A stretch of 64,000 bases of DNA from Thermoanaerobaculia bacterium (GTDB lineage Bacteria; Acidobacteriota; Thermoanaerobaculia; UBA5066): the NCBI GenBank assembly GCA_022071945.1, contig JAJVIN010000014.1:62001-126000 (forward strand), given 5' to 3'. Both the position numbers and the translations under genes were made by a program. Below are positions 33,262 through 43,039 of the stretch, in pieces; position 1 is the first letter of the stretch, and the number at the start of each line of letters is the position of its first letter. The notes under the pieces are model-generated. The model made no database searches. It was not told the DNA's origin and saw nothing but the letters and a program-made list of their open reading frames with translations.

Positions 33262-34469
33262 TCGACACCCCCGGCGACGGCGCCGCGGGCCGGCTCGAAC
33301 TGGACAGTCAAGGAGCCTCTCTCCGCCCGGGCCCGGGATGGCGAGTAGCCCGAGAGGGTCCGCGGGAGGGGAACGTGATGCCGGAAGTTCCCGATCCTGA
33401 CGATCAAATCCGCGCCGGCGACCGCGAGGTCGATCTCGTCCTTCTCCACGAACGGAAGATCCATGGTGAGCGTGTAGGCGCTGCCCCTCTTCTGGAAGCG
33501 ATACGGCGCCTGCGACCGGTAAGAGGAGACAGGATCGCTCTCCCCGTACAGAAGGCGGCCGAGCTCGTCGAGGCCGGGGCGCCCCACGACCTGGTCGGGC
33601 TGCAGCGGAAGGGTCCAGATCGGTACGGGATCGAAGTACCTCTTCGCCTCTTCCAGGAACTTCTCCTGGGTCTTCCTCCACTGGTCGAAGAACGGGTCGT
33701 TCACGTCCTCGGGAAGGATCCGGTTGATGATGACGGCGTCCACGGTGAAGCCGTACAGGCCGAAGTACATGAAGGCCCGCTGGGTCTCACGAAAGACGAT
33801 CTTCTCGGGGTTGGTGACGAGCCGGACCGTGGTGGTGCGGGGATCCTTCAGGAGCGCGTCCACCCCCTCGAGCTTTCCGGCGAGGGCCTCGATGTTCTCG
33901 AAGGTGCGATCCGTCGGAAGCGGAAGGTTCGTGACGGTCTGGGCCACGGGCCGCGCGACCTTCAGGATGGACCGCTGGAGCCGGTAGAGCTTCTTCATGT
34001 ACCAGTCGAGGGTGGGCGGGATCGAGATGAACCGCAGGGATTCTCCCGTCGGGGCGCAGTCGAGGATGAGAACGTCGAAGGCCTTCTCCCGGGCGTACCG
34101 GTTGACGTAGAGAAGGGCCGAGACTTCTTCCATGCCCGGGAAGATGGCCAGCTCCTCGGCCAGCACCTCCTCGACGCCGGTGACGGCCAGAAGCGCCGTC
34201 ACGTAGCCCGAGATGTCGGGCCAGTGCCGCTGGATCTCCTCGGTCACGTCGACTTCCTGGATCCAGAGGTTGGGAGCGACTGGCAAAGGGTTGCCCCGGT
34301 TCATGTCCGTGAGCTTCAGGTCCAGGTCGAAGGCGTCGAAGAGCGAGTGCGCGGCATCCACGGACATGACGAGGGTCTTCAACCCCCGGGAGGCGAGAAG
34401 CATCCCGGTGGCGGCGGCCACCGTCGTCTTTCCGACCCCTCCCTTGCCCGTGTACAGAAGGATTCTCAT
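33258..34469 (-). CDS. ArsA/Get3-family ATPase with C-terminal HSP20-like domain
   Basis: A 403-residue single-module ArsA-like ATPase. The deviant Walker A is YTGKGGVGKTTVA at the N-terminus, switch I is VDAAHSLFDAFD, and LILDCAPTGESLRF gives the Walker B/switch II region. Residues about 305-400 look like the HSP20/alpha-crystallin-type domain found in bacterial ArsA fusions (YTLTMDLPFVEKDEIDLAV). No ArsB pump or ArsR gene is near, so arsenite export is unlikely; a chaperone or membrane-protein-targeting role like Get3 is more plausible. It is followed by two coupled unknown genes. Confidence 0.85.
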   Translation of the reverse strand: MRILLYTGKGGVGKTTVAAATGMLLASRGLKTLVMSVDAAHSLFDAFDLDLKLTDMNRGNPLPVAPNLWIQEVDVTEEIQRHWPDISGYVTALLAVTGVEEVLAEELAIFPGMEEVSALLYVNRYAREKAFDVLILDCAPTGESLRFISIPPTLDWYMKKLYRLQRSILKVARPVAQTVTNLPLPTDRTFENIEALAGKLEGVDALLKDPRTTTVRLVTNPEKIVFRETQRAFMYFGLYGFTVDAVIINRILPEDVNDPFFDQWRKTQEKFLEEAKRYFDPVPIWTLPLQPDQVVGRPGLDELGRLLYGESDPVSSYRSQAPYRFQKRGSAYTLTMDLPFVEKDEIDLAVAGADLIVRIGNFRHHVPLPRTLSGYSPSRARAERGSLTVQFEPARGAVAGGVE

Positions 34470-34509
34470 GGCGGGACGCCGATGTTACGACGAGGCGGCC
34501 CCGTGGACG

Positions 34510-34935
34510 TCATCGGCCGCGCAGCCGGTCCCGTTCCCGGCGCTCGCGGTGGGAGAGCTTCCCGTCGCCGGCCGCCTGTCTCGGAGCGAACAGCCGTTCG
34601 AGTCTTTTGGCCTCGAGGACCTCCGGGGAGGGCGGTGGTGTCACGTCTTCGAAGAGCGCCCGGGCCTCCTGCTTCTTGATGTGCTTCTCCGCAAGCCCCC
34701 TGATCACGAACTGCCTCCGGCCGTGTTCGAAGGTGATCGAGAGGGCGTCGCCGATCTTCACGATCTTGTGGGGCCGCGCCGCGGAGCCGTTCACGTCGAC
34801 CTTGCCGCCGTCGCAGGCCGCCTGGGCCCTGGAGCGCGTGGGGAAAAGGCAGGCGACGTCGAGGAAGACATCGAGCCTCACACCCGAAAGAACGCCGGGA
34901 TCCGCCTCTTTTTCCTCTTCCTTCCTCTTCTTCAT
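34510..34935 (-). CDS. Hsp15-like S4-domain RNA-binding protein
   Basis: A 141-residue protein with an S4 domain (RLDVFLDVACLFPTRSRAQAACDGGKVDVNG) and a basic tail, the layout of Hsp15/HslR. Hsp15 binds free 50S subunits that carry stalled nascent chains (family knowledge). RLDVFL replaces the commoner RLDKWL but spacing is right. A Lys/Glu-rich N-terminus precedes the domain. It lies 40 bp upstream of the arsA-like gene on the same strand. Confidence 0.82.
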   Translation of the reverse strand: MKKRKEEEKEADPGVLSGVRLDVFLDVACLFPTRSRAQAACDGGKVDVNGSAARPHKIVKIGDALSITFEHGRRQFVIRGLAEKHIKKQEARALFEDVTPPPSPEVLEAKRLERLFAPRQAAGDGKLSHRERRERDRLRGR

Positions 34936-35010
34936 CGCTGGGGATGATAGAGGCTGGAGCGCGGACGAGGACGGGAGGGGTGAAGGGGAGGGACCCGGCG
35001 GCCCCTCCAG

Positions 35011-35048
35011 AAAACGACAAAGGCAGGATCACGAGATCCCGCCTTTGT
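35011..35048 (-). terminator. Rho-independent terminator of the lepA-lepB operon
   Basis: ACAAAGGC at 35017 pairs with GCCTTTGT ending at 35048, extended by GGATC/GATCC with single mismatches around the loop. On the minus strand the stem is followed by CGTTTTC. It lies 21 bp beyond the stop codon at 35070. Confidence 0.8.
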
Positions 35049-35069
35049 GCTGGGGACCGCGTGTCCGCC

Positions 35070-35438
35070 CTAGAAGATGGGCTTCTCGACGACCTTGTCG
35101 AATTCGTACACGTACTCGTAGCCGAGGACCTTCACGGACGTCCGGTACTTCGCCTCGATCTTGATGTTGGCCCCCATCTTGCTGATCTTGATCTCGTTGA
35201 GCGGCAGAGGCACGCCATTCTCCTGCGCGACCTGGTAGATGTCGTACTGGATCTTCTCGAAGCGCTTGACGGTGCCGAAGTTCGCCTGCTCTTGCATGGC
35301 GTCGTAGACGTTGTTTCCCTTCACGTGAAGCGGCACGATCTTCACGAGAGCGATCGACACCAAAACCAGGAGGACGAGGCCGACGATCGTTCCGAAGCCC
35401 CCTTCTCCCCTCATCCTGACGAGTCTTGTCCGGTTCAT
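35070..35438 (-). CDS. DUF4845-like membrane-anchored protein
   Basis: A 122-residue protein with one membrane segment (GFGTIVGLVLLVLVSIALVKIVPL) and a small periplasmic alpha/beta domain (YDAMQEQANFGTVKRFEKIQYDIYQVAQENG, then a beta-pair ending YVYEFDKVVEKPIF). It resembles the DUF4845 pilus-assembly-like proteins that often lie next to lepB. The ATG at 35438 is chosen because a GGAGG sits 8 bp before it. Function is unknown. Confidence 0.7.
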   Translation of the reverse strand: MNRTRLVRMRGEGGFGTIVGLVLLVLVSIALVKIVPLHVKGNNVYDAMQEQANFGTVKRFEKIQYDIYQVAQENGVPLPLNEIKISKMGANIKIEAKYRTSVKVLGYEYVYEFDKVVEKPIF

Positions 35439-35472
35439 ACGGAACACCTCCTCCATTACACCCCGGGCGTGG

Positions 35473-36156
35473 TCACCGGACTCGTGTGAAGGTCCGTTGC
35501 CACCGGATTCGATCGAAAAAGTCTACAACACGCGGCCCCGTTCTCCCTCCCTTTCCGCTCTTGGCGAGGACTTCCTCGGCGGTGCGCGGCCGGAGTGACC
35601 AGAGGACGGCCACCGCCTGCCCCCTGAGGTTCGCCGCGGGCGCCGGGCCCCAGTACCGGGAATCCCGGGAGAAGTCCCGGTTGTCGCCCAGCGCGAAGAA
35701 GTGGCCGGCGGGGACCCGAAAGGGCGGCATGTTGTCGCGAGGACGGACGGAGCTGGGGGTCGAGGGAAGGGCCGGGAAGACGTGGGGATCCCTCAGGGAC
35801 CGGTACGGTTCCTCCACCCGGGCGCCGTTCACGAAGAGGTCCTTGTCGCGGATCGCCAGCTCGTCTCCCCCTGCTGCCGCGATCCGCTTGATGAGGTCCT
35901 TGTCGGGCTCCTCCGTCGACCGGAAAACCACGACGCTGCCGGGGACCGGATCCCGGTAGGGCAAGAGGCGCGCCCAGGGGCCCATGTGCTGTCCGTGGGC
36001 GAACTTGTTCACCAAGACGTGGTCGCCGATCAGAAGCGTCGTCTCCATCGAACCGCTCGGGATCTCGAAGACCTGAAAGACGAAGGCCTTGGCGAACAGG
36101 GCGAGAAGAACGGCAACGAGAATGGCCTCGGCGTACTCGCACGCCGAGATGGCCAA
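35473..36156 (-). CDS. lepB: Signal peptidase I (LepB)
   Basis: A 227-residue enzyme that removes signal peptides from exported proteins at the outer face of the inner membrane. A single N-terminal membrane helix (EYAEAILVAVLLALFAKAF) leads to the catalytic Ser in PSGSMETTL, and the catalytic Lys is in LIKRIAAAGGDE; GDNRDFSRDSRYWG is the conserved box E. It lies 40 bp after lepA in the same operon. An upstream AGGAGG is 20 bp from this ATG, so a non-ATG start a few codons earlier is possible. Confidence 0.96.
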   Translation of the reverse strand: MAISACEYAEAILVAVLLALFAKAFVFQVFEIPSGSMETTLLIGDHVLVNKFAHGQHMGPWARLLPYRDPVPGSVVVFRSTEEPDKDLIKRIAAAGGDELAIRDKDLFVNGARVEEPYRSLRDPHVFPALPSTPSSVRPRDNMPPFRVPAGHFFALGDNRDFSRDSRYWGPAPAANLRGQAVAVLWSLRPRTAEEVLAKSGKGGRTGPRVVDFFDRIRWQRTFTRVR

Positions 36157-36196
36157 CGCCGAAAGCCGGGACCTCCTCGTCTCGTTCCTCCCGTCC

Positions 36197-37999
36197 CTAA
36201 TCGTCGACGCGCAGTACGGCCAGGAAGGCTTCCTGCGGGAGGTCGACCCTGCCGACCTTCTTCATCCGCTTCTTGCCTTCCTTCTGTTTCTCGAGGAGCT
36301 TCTTCTTGCGCGTGATGTCGCCGCCGTAGCACTTGGCGAGGACGTTCTTTCGGAGGGCCCGGACCGTGGAGCGAGCCAGGATCTTCGAGCCGATCGCCGC
36401 CTGGATGATCACCTCGAACATCTGCTGCGGGATCATCTCCTTCATCTTCTCCACGAGGGCCCGGCCCTTCGTCGCCGACTTGGCACGGTGAACGATGAAG
36501 GCGAGAGCGTCCACGGCGTCACCGTTGATGAGGATGTCGAGCTTGACGAGATCGCCGGGACGGTAGCCGATCAGCTGGTAGTCAAACGAGGCATAGCCGC
36601 GGGAGATCGACTTCAGCTTGTCGTAGAAGTCGAGGACCACCTCGTTGAGCGGGAACTCGTACTTCAGGACGGCGCGCTGCGTCCCGGCGTACTCGAGGGA
36701 GACCTGCTTGCCGCGGCGTTCCTCGGCCAGGGCGAGGAGCCCCCCGAGGAACTCGTCCTTCGTGATGATCGTCGCCAGGATGTATGGCTCCTCGATCTCG
36801 TCGATGTACTGGGGCTCGGGGAGCTTGACGGGGTTGGAGATCTCGAGGAGTTCCCCTCGGGTCGTCTTGACGCGGTAGGGGACGGACGGCGCCGTCGTCA
36901 CGAGGGAGAGATTGAACTCCCGCTCGAGCCTCTCCTGCACGATTTCCATGTGCAGAAGGCCGAGGTACCCGCACCGGAAACCGAAGCCCAGGGCCGTCGA
37001 GGACTCCGGCTCGAACGTGAAGGAAGCGTCGTTTAACCGCAGCTTCTCCATCGCGTCCCTGAGGTTCTCGTATTCGTCCGACTCGGTCGGGAAGATCGAG
37101 GCGAAGACCATCGGCTTGACGTCCTGGAAGCCCGGGAGCGGCTCCTGGCACGGGCGTTCCGCCTCGGTCACCGTGTCGCCGACCTTCGTCGCGTGCAGGT
37201 CCTTGATCCCGGCGATGAGGTATCCGACCTCACCGACCGAGAGCTCGGAGACGACCTGCTGCTTGGGCGTGTAGATCCCGACTTCCTGGACTTCGGCAGC
37301 GACGCCCGTCCCCATCAGCCGGATCTTCGTGCCGGGCCGGATCGAACCGTCCTTCACCCGGACGAGACACGTGACCCCGCGGTAGACGTCGAACCACGAA
37401 TCGAAAAGCAAGGCGCGAAGGGGAGCACCGGGATCCCCGGCCGGCGGGGGGATGTCGTGGACGATGTGCTCGAGGAGGTCCTTCACCCCCGTGCCGACCT
37501 TTCCCGACGTCAGGGGCGCGTGCTGGGCCGGGATCCCGATCACCTCCTCGATCTGCTCGCGCGCCATCGCGGGGACCGCCGACGGGAGATCGATCTTGTT
37601 GATGCACGGCACGATCGTCAGGTCGTTGTGGATCGCGAGGTAGGCGTTGGCCAGCGTCTGCGCCTCGACTCCCTGGGTCGCGTCGACGACGAGGACCGCT
37701 CCCTCGCAGGCGGCCAGCGACCGGGAGACCTCGTAGGTGAAGTCGACGTGCCCGGGCGTGTCGATCAGGTTGAAGAGGTACGTGTGGCCGTCCTCGGAGC
37801 GGTAGTTCAGCGTGACCGACCTGGCCTTGATCGTGATGCCGCGCTCTCGCTCGATCGGGTTGTCGTCGAGCACCTGTTCGGTCATCTCGCGGGCGGAGAG
37901 CGCCCCGGTGATCTCCAGGATCCTGTCGGAGAGCGTGGTCTTGCCGTGGTCGATATGGGCAACGATGGAGAAGTTCCGGATGTATGTGGGATCTGTCAT
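36197..37999 (-). CDS. lepA: Elongation factor 4 (LepA)
   Basis: A 600-residue ribosomal GTPase that back-translocates or remodels stalled ribosomes. G1 is [11 protein letters not shown]2 lies in [14 protein letters not shown]3 is DTPGHVDF and G4 is NKIDLPSA. The EF4-specific C-terminal domain ends in a basic tail ([19 protein letters not shown]). Full length, with no anomalies. It lies between tsaD and lepB in a conserved housekeeping run. Confidence 0.98.
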   Translation of the reverse strand: MTDPTYIRNFSIVAHIDHGKTTLSDRILEITGALSAREMTEQVLDDNPIERERGITIKARSVTLNYRSEDGHTYLFNLIDTPGHVDFTYEVSRSLAACEGAVLVVDATQGVEAQTLANAYLAIHNDLTIVPCINKIDLPSAVPAMAREQIEEVIGIPAQHAPLTSGKVGTGVKDLLEHIVHDIPPPAGDPGAPLRALLFDSWFDVYRGVTCLVRVKDGSIRPGTKIRLMGTGVAAEVQEVGIYTPKQQVVSELSVGEVGYLIAGIKDLHATKVGDTVTEAERPCQEPLPGFQDVKPMVFASIFPTESDEYENLRDAMEKLRLNDASFTFEPESSTALGFGFRCGYLGLLHMEIVQERLEREFNLSLVTTAPSVPYRVKTTRGELLEISNPVKLPEPQYIDEIEEPYILATIITKDEFLGGLLALAEERRGKQVSLEYAGTQRAVLKYEFPLNEVVLDFYDKLKSISRGYASFDYQLIGYRPGDLVKLDILINGDAVDALAFIVHRAKSATKGRALVEKMKEMIPQQMFEVIIQAAIGSKILARSTVRALRKNVLAKCYGGDITRKKKLLEKQKEGKKRMKKVGRVDLPQEAFLAVLRVDD

Positions 38000-38036
38000 A
38001 GGGGCGGCTGAGTGCGTGCGCCTCTGGCCGAACCCC

Positions 38037-39119
38037 TTATGGTATCAGGGGGGGAAGGGTCTCCAGTCCCCAGCGGGACCGGGCCGGGGCGCCGAGGCCC
38101 TCGTGCGCCCCCGCCGTCCGCGATCTCAAGAGCCCGGCGAAGGCGATCATCGCCGCGTTGTCGATCGTCAAGGCGCGCTCGGGAAGGAGGACCTCGACAC
38201 CCGACTTCCTTCCCCACTCCGAGAATCTCTCCCGCAGAAGCGAGTTGGCCGCAACACCTCCCGATACGGAAAGGAGCGTCAAGGGCGCCTGTTGATGCAG
38301 CGCGCCGATCCGGTCGAGGAGCTGCGCCGTGACGGCCTCCTGAAAGTCGGCGAGAAGGTTCCGCAGACTCTCTGGAGCGTCCTCCTCCAGTAGCGTCCTC
38401 GGGGCATCGGGAACGCCCGTCATGGGCGTGAAGCCGAGCTCCAAGAGGCGGGCCTTCACCGCCGTCTTCAGGCCCGAGAAGCTGAAGTCGGAGGAGCCGT
38501 CCTTGAAGTGCGGCACGGGAAAGGGGTTCCTGGCCTGGCCCGACCGGGCGAGGCGGTCCACGACCGGGCCGCCGGGGTACCCGAGGCCCGCCATCTTCGC
38601 GACCTTGTCGTAGGCCTCTCCCGCGGCGTCGTCCCGCGTCCGGGCCACCCGGGTGATCGAGCCGGGGCGGAACTCGAAGACGTGGGTGTGCCCGCCGCTG
38701 ACGACGAGGGCCGTCCACTCGGGGGGCACCTCGCGGGCGGGCTGGCCGCTCAAGGTCAAGAAGGGCGAAACGCAGTGCCCCTCGATGTGATGGACCGGTA
38801 CGAACGGGCAACGCAGGCCGAAGGCGATTCCCTTGGCCTCGTTGAGTCCGACGAGAAGAGCCCCGACGAGTCCGGGCCCGGCCGTGGCCGCCACGAGACC
38901 GATGTCGGAGAGGGAGGCCTTGCCGTCGGAGAGGACCGTGTCGATGAGGAACGGGAGGTTGTCCAGGTGCGCGCGGGCGGCGATCTCGGGAACGACGCCC
39001 CCGTAGCGGCGGTGCGCGGCGATCTGAGAGGAGACGGATGACGCCAGGACTCGCCCATCTCCGTCGAGCAGGGCGACGGAAGTCTCGTCGCACGAAGATT
39101 CGATTCCCAAAACGAGCAT
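38037..39119 (-). CDS. tsaD: tRNA N6-adenosine threonylcarbamoyltransferase (TsaD)
   Basis: A 360-residue Kae1/TsaD ASKHA-fold enzyme that, with TsaB and TsaE, installs t6A37 on ANN-reading tRNAs. [17 protein letters not shown] is the N-terminal signature, HIEGH gives two metal-binding histidines, and [11 protein letters not shown] and [14 protein letters not shown] are nucleotide-site motifs. Starts 9 bp after mtnA ends. Confidence 0.98.
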   Translation of the reverse strand: MLVLGIESSCDETSVALLDGDGRVLASSVSSQIAAHRRYGGVVPEIAARAHLDNLPFLIDTVLSDGKASLSDIGLVAATAGPGLVGALLVGLNEAKGIAFGLRCPFVPVHHIEGHCVSPFLTLSGQPAREVPPEWTALVVSGGHTHVFEFRPGSITRVARTRDDAAGEAYDKVAKMAGLGYPGGPVVDRLARSGQARNPFPVPHFKDGSSDFSFSGLKTAVKARLLELGFTPMTGVPDAPRTLLEEDAPESLRNLLADFQEAVTAQLLDRIGALHQQAPLTLLSVSGGVAANSLLRERFSEWGRKSGVEVLLPERALTIDNAAMIAFAGLLRSRTAGAHEGLGAPARSRWGLETLPPLIP

Positions 39120-39128
39120 CTGGACCCT

Positions 39129-40232
39129 CTAGCGGCCGCCGGAAAAAAGTCCGAGGTCCCGGGCAAACGGCGGACGCGCCACCCCTCTTTCCGTCACGAT
39201 CCCGGTGATCAGATCGTTGGGCGTCACGTCGAAGGCAGGGTAGACGGCCTTTGCCCCGTCTGGAGCGATGGCGATGCGGCCCGCGCCGGGAGCGTCCACG
39301 AAGAGGACTTCCGAGCTCTCCCGGAATTCGATCGGGATCTCCCGTCCGGACGGGGTTCTTAGGTCCAGGGTCGAAACGGGCGCCGCGACGAGGAACGGGA
39401 TCTCGTGGCGGTGACAGGCCAGGGCCACCGGGTAGGTCCCTACCTTGTTGGCCGTGTCTCCGTTCGCGGCGATCCGGTCGGCACCCACGATGACGGCCGT
39501 GATCCTGCCCCCCCCGATCAGCGAGGCAGCCGCGACGTCGGGAACGACGGTCACCGAGAGCCCGTCCTCGAGAAGCTCCCACGCCGTCAGCCGGGCTCCC
39601 TGCCAGAAGGGGCGGGTCTCGTCCGCGTAGACCGCCACGTCACGCCTTGCGGCCAGGGCCCGGATGACGCCAAGAGCCGTCCCGATCCCGGCCGTGGCGA
39701 GGGCCCCCGCGTTGCAATGGGTCAAGACACTCCAGGGGGACGGGCGGTCCCCGAGGAGGGCCTCGAGGAAGTCCGCGCCGTTCTCTCCGATGGCCGAGCA
39801 GGCCGCCTCGTCCTCGGAGGCCAGCGTGAGGGCTTCCGATTCGAGGGCCTCGACCCGGGCTGGCCCGGGGAGGCCCTGCGAGGACTCCCAGACCGACTTC
39901 ATCCGCGCCATGGCCCACGGCAGGTTGACGGCGGTCGGCCGCGCCTGACCGATCAGGGCGATCCCGGCCAGGACCCCTCCGTCGAGGCTGGATCCCGCCG
40001 AGGCGAGGAGGGAACGGGCGTGGGCGGCCAAACCGAGGGCCGCGGCGACGCCGATCAGCGGGGCCCCCCTCACCGCCAGGGACCGGATCGCTTCCGCGGT
40101 CTCTTCGGCCGTCCGGCAGGAGAGCCACGACCTCTCGTGCGGGAGCCTGCGCTGGTCGAGAAGGTGGAGAGTGGAGCCGGAGTAGCGATAGGGCCGGACT
40201 CTCGTCGAGACGGCGGCGTCGGACTTCTTCAC
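39129..40232 (-). CDS. mtnA: Methylthioribose-1-phosphate isomerase (MtnA)
   Basis: A 367-residue isomerase of the methionine salvage pathway, converting MTR-1-P to MTRu-1-P. Active-site Cys is in LTHCNAGALATAG and Asp in VGADRIAANGDTANKVGTY; VRGAPLIGVAAALGLA is the substrate-binding loop. I take the GTG at 40232 as start, giving the normal family N-terminus; the region before it contains the pgk promoter. Other salvage genes are not in the window, so it could also act on related 5-deoxyribose phosphates. Confidence 0.93.
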   Translation of the reverse strand: MKKSDAAVSTRVRPYRYSGSTLHLLDQRRLPHERSWLSCRTAEETAEAIRSLAVRGAPLIGVAAALGLAAHARSLLASAGSSLDGGVLAGIALIGQARPTAVNLPWAMARMKSVWESSQGLPGPARVEALESEALTLASEDEAACSAIGENGADFLEALLGDRPSPWSVLTHCNAGALATAGIGTALGVIRALAARRDVAVYADETRPFWQGARLTAWELLEDGLSVTVVPDVAAASLIGGGRITAVIVGADRIAANGDTANKVGTYPVALACHRHEIPFLVAAPVSTLDLRTPSGREIPIEFRESSEVLFVDAPGAGRIAIAPDGAKAVYPAFDVTPNDLITGIVTERGVARPPFARDLGLFSGGR

Positions 40233-40240
40233 TCGCCGAC

Positions 40241-40272
40241 TATAAAATGACACGTTGGCCCGAGGGGCCAAC
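40241..40272 (+). promoter_or_regulatory. pgk -10-like box and adjacent inverted repeat
   Basis: TATAAAAT at 40241-40248 is a good -10 for rightward transcription. Six bases on, GTTGGCCC (40254-40261) and GGGCCAAC (40265-40272) form a perfect 8-bp inverted repeat with a 3-nt spacer, at about the expected transcription start. It may be an operator or a protective 5' hairpin for pgk mRNA. Confidence 0.55.
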
Positions 40273-40298
40273 AGCAAGAAAGGAGCAAGGAGCACGTC

Positions 40299-41489
40299 AT
40301 GCCCCGCCTCCCACAGTCCATCCGTTCCCTACCGATCTCGGGCAAGCGCGTTTTCATGCGCGTCGACTTCAACGTCCCGATCAAGGACGGAGTCGTCAAG
40401 GATGAGACCCGGATCGTCGAAGCTCTCCCCACGATTCGTTTTGCCATCGAAGCCGGAGCCCGTCTCATCCTCGCCTCGCATCTGGGCAAGGCCAAGGGGA
40501 CTCCGGATCCCAAGTACACCCTCGCTCCGGTCGCGGCGAAGCTGGCCGAGCACATCGGCAAGCCCGTTGCGTTCGCCGGGGACTGCGTGGGAGAGAAGGC
40601 CGAGGCGGCCGTTGCCGCCCTTGCCGACGGCGGCGTTTTGCTGCTCGAGAACGTCCGCTTCCACGCCGGGGAAGAAAAGAACGATGCGGCGTTCGCCAAG
40701 AGTCTGGCCGCTCTGGCCGAGGTCTACGTGAATGACGCGTTCGGAACCGCTCACCGGGCGCACGCCTCCACGGCCGGGATGGCCGTTCACTTCGCGCCTT
40801 CGGCGCGCGGGATCGGGTTTCTGATGGAAAAGGAGCTCACCGCGCTCGGGAAGGTCATGGACGAGATCGACCGCCCGTTCGCCGCGATCCTCGGCGGAGC
40901 CAAGATCATGGGCAAGATCGCGGCGCTCGAAGCCCTCGTCGAGCGGGCGGACACGGTCTTGATCGGCGGCGGCATGGCGAATCACTTCGTCGTGGCTCTC
41001 GGTCTGGGAGTCGGCAAGTCTCTCCTGGAGCCCGAGGGCGTTCCCATCGCCCGAAAGGTCATCGACCGTTGCAAGGAGCGGGGTGTGAATCTCGTCCTGC
41101 CCTCCGACTTCGTGGTCGCCCCTTCCCTGGAAGAGGCCGGCAAGGCGCGGACCGTCGCGATGAACGCCATTCCCGCAAACGAGGCGGCCTTCGACGTCGG
41201 TCCGAAGACCCTCGAGATGTTCGCCCGCATGACGGGCGAGGCGAAGACGATCTTCTGGAACGGTCCGATGGGGGTCTTCGAGACGAAGCCCTTCGGAGAG
41301 GGAACCGTGGCCGTCGCGAAGCTCCTGGCGGAATCCAAGGGCTTCACGGTCGTCGGGGGCGGCGAGAGCGTCGAGGCCATCAACGAGGCCGGCGCGGGCG
41401 CGAAGATCTCCCACGTGTCGACGGGAGGAGGAGCCTCCCTCGACTTCATCTCGGGCAAGAAGCTCCCTGGTGTCGAGGCGCTCCTGTAG
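40299..41489 (+). CDS. pgk: Phosphoglycerate kinase (Pgk)
   Basis: A 396-residue glycolytic kinase that makes ATP from 1,3-bisphosphoglycerate. [12 protein letters not shown] and the substrate-site His in [10 protein letters not shown] are N-terminal landmarks, [17 protein letters not shown] the substrate loop, and [10 protein letters not shown] and [10 protein letters not shown] the nucleotide-binding part. It follows an AAGGAGCAAGGAG ribosome-binding region. tpiA begins on the next base after the stop. Confidence 0.98.
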   Translation: MPRLPQSIRSLPISGKRVFMRVDFNVPIKDGVVKDETRIVEALPTIRFAIEAGARLILASHLGKAKGTPDPKYTLAPVAAKLAEHIGKPVAFAGDCVGEKAEAAVAALADGGVLLLENVRFHAGEEKNDAAFAKSLAALAEVYVNDAFGTAHRAHASTAGMAVHFAPSARGIGFLMEKELTALGKVMDEIDRPFAAILGGAKIMGKIAALEALVERADTVLIGGGMANHFVVALGLGVGKSLLEPEGVPIARKVIDRCKERGVNLVLPSDFVVAPSLEEAGKARTVAMNAIPANEAAFDVGPKTLEMFARMTGEAKTIFWNGPMGVFETKPFGEGTVAVAKLLAESKGFTVVGGGESVEAINEAGAGAKISHVSTGGGASLDFISGKKLPGVEALL

Positions 41490-42254
41490 ATGAACGCCAA
41501 GAGAGCTCCCCTGGCCATCGCCAACTGGAAGATGAACAAGTCGCCGAGAGAAGCGGCGGCGTTTCTCGATGAGTTCCTCCCGCGCCGGTCCGGCTTCCCG
41601 GAGGGTGTCCAGGTCGCCATCGCGCCCGCCTTCCCGGCGCTGGAAAGAGTGGGGCGGCTTCTGTTGCACTCGGGTGTCCTTCTGGGCGCGCAAGACGTCC
41701 ACACCGAGGCCAAGGGCGCCCACACCGGCGAGGTGTCCGCTCCGATGCTGAAGGACCTCGAGGTGCAGCTGGCGCTCGTGGGGCACAGCGAGAGGCGCCG
41801 GGATCGCAAGGAAGGCGAGTCCGAGTGCGGGAAGAAGATAACGCGTCTGCTCGAGGCGGGGATCCCGGCGGTCTACTGCGTGGGCGAGACGCTCGAGGAG
41901 CGGGAAAAGGGAGAGACCGATGCGGTCTTGACCCGTCAGATGACGTGCTTCGACGCGTTTCCGGACGGGCCTCCCCCGGGGATCGTCTTGGCGTACGAGC
42001 CGGTCTGGGCGATCGGCACGGGCCGCGCCGCCACGCCGCAGATGGCGCAGGATGCGCACCGTGTCCTGCGGGGACTTCTGGAGAAGCGATACGGGGCGGC
42101 GCACGCGGAGGCGATCCGGATCCTGTACGGGGGCTCGGTGACGCCCGCCAATGCCAGGGAACTGTTTTCTCAACCGGACATCGACGGCGGGCTCGTGGGC
42201 GGGGCCTCGCTCGTGCCCAAGGACTTCGAGGCGATCGTCCTCGCCGCGGGGTGA
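41490..42254 (+). CDS. tpiA: Triosephosphate isomerase (TpiA)
   Basis: A 254-residue TIM barrel interconverting dihydroxyacetone phosphate and glyceraldehyde 3-phosphate. Catalytic residues are Lys in ANWKMNK, His in VGHSERR and Glu in AYEPVWAIGTG; the phosphate loop is ILYGGSVTP. It starts directly at the pgk stop codon, so translation is coupled, and secG follows after 92 bp. Confidence 0.98.
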   Translation: MNAKRAPLAIANWKMNKSPREAAAFLDEFLPRRSGFPEGVQVAIAPAFPALERVGRLLLHSGVLLGAQDVHTEAKGAHTGEVSAPMLKDLEVQLALVGHSERRRDRKEGESECGKKITRLLEAGIPAVYCVGETLEEREKGETDAVLTRQMTCFDAFPDGPPPGIVLAYEPVWAIGTGRAATPQMAQDAHRVLRGLLEKRYGAAHAEAIRILYGGSVTPANARELFSQPDIDGGLVGGASLVPKDFEAIVLAAG

Positions 42255-42346
42255 TCTGAAAGGAAGACGGCCCCGGGGGTAGCCATCAGAACGATTCTGG
42301 GCTATCCTTCGGGGCTCTCCGGCCCGCCGGGCTGGGCGGTGATTCC

Positions 42347-42733
42347 ATGCTTTACGTACTGATACCCCTCTACGTCATCATTTGTCTGTTCTTGATCCTC
42401 GTCGTCCTGCTCCAGCAGGGCAAGGGTGCCGACATAGCCGGTGCCTTTGGCGCCTCCTCTTCGCAGACGACGTTTGGCCCGCGCGGCGCTACCACGGTCT
42501 TCGAGAGAATCACGACCTGGGCGTTCGTCGGGTTTGCCGTGCTGGCGATCTCGATCTCCATCTTGCAGCAGCGCAGCGCCAAGACTTCGGTCATGAAGGG
42601 CGTGGAGTCGAAGAAGTCTGCTCCGGCGGCACCGGCACCGGCCAAGTCCGCCCCGGCCCCCGCCGCCCCGAAGGCTCCGGCCGCCGAGGCGCCCGCACCG
42701 GCGGCACCCGCGGCACCGGCACCGGCCAAGTGA
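42347..42733 (+). CDS. secG: SecG translocase subunit with Ala/Pro-rich tail
   Basis: A 128-residue inner-membrane subunit of SecYEG that assists protein export. Two membrane helices (about 4-22 and 52-72) flank the conserved VVLLQQGKGADIAGAFGASSSQTTFGPRG. After residue 80 the protein is a low-complexity Ala/Pro/Lys tail, common in high-GC SecG. The order pgk-tpiA-secG-tRNA-Leu is widespread in bacteria. Confidence 0.95.
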   Translation: MLYVLIPLYVIICLFLILVVLLQQGKGADIAGAFGASSSQTTFGPRGATTVFERITTWAFVGFAVLAISISILQQRSAKTSVMKGVESKKSAPAAPAPAKSAPAPAAPKAPAAEAPAPAAPAAPAPAK

Positions 42734-42790
42734 CCTCGGGAGGCTTGATTCTCCTTCTGTCTCGGGTATCATCCGCAGACCACCAGACGT

Positions 42791-42875
<85 letters not shown>

Positions 42876-42892
42876 AGTTTTCCCCGAATGCG

Positions 42893-42918
42893 AAGAGGCC
42901 GGAGATCCGGCCTCTTTT
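42893..42918 (+). terminator. Intrinsic terminator after tRNA-Leu
   Basis: AAGAGGCCGG and CCGGCCTCTT form a perfect 10-bp stem with an AGAT loop, followed by further T residues. It should end the pgk-tpiA-secG-tRNA-Leu transcript. Confidence 0.9.
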
Positions 42919-42966
42919 CGTTCTGCGGTCCGGGATGCGTGGTAGATTGTGAAGTCCGGGAACCTC

Positions 42967-43039
42967 GGGTCCGTAGCTCAGCGGTTAGAGCCACCGGCTC
43001 ATAACCGGCAGGTCCTCGGTTCGAATCCGAGCGGACCCA
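42967..43039 (+). tRNA. tRNA with CAT anticodon (elongator Met, or Ile2 read by lysidine)
   Basis: A 73-nt cloverleaf. The acceptor stem GGGTCCG pairs with CGGACCC, the D arm is AGCTCAGCGGTTAGAGC, the anticodon loop is CTCATAA and the T stem CTCGG/CCGAG. CCA is not encoded. The CAT anticodon in a non-initiator body fits elongator Met or tRNA-Ile2; GGCTCATAACC recalls the Bacillus Ile2 gene, so I leave this open. The top anticodon-stem pair is A-C. Confidence 0.9.

Noticed and set aside
40241-40248. TATAAAAT as the mtnA promoter
   Set aside because: On the minus strand the box would lie only 9 bp before the mtnA GTG, too close for a -10; it fits pgk instead.
42967-43039. Initiator tRNA-fMet
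   Set aside because: The acceptor stem is fully paired (G1-C72) and the anticodon stem lacks the three G-C pairs of initiators; it is an elongator-type CAT tRNA.
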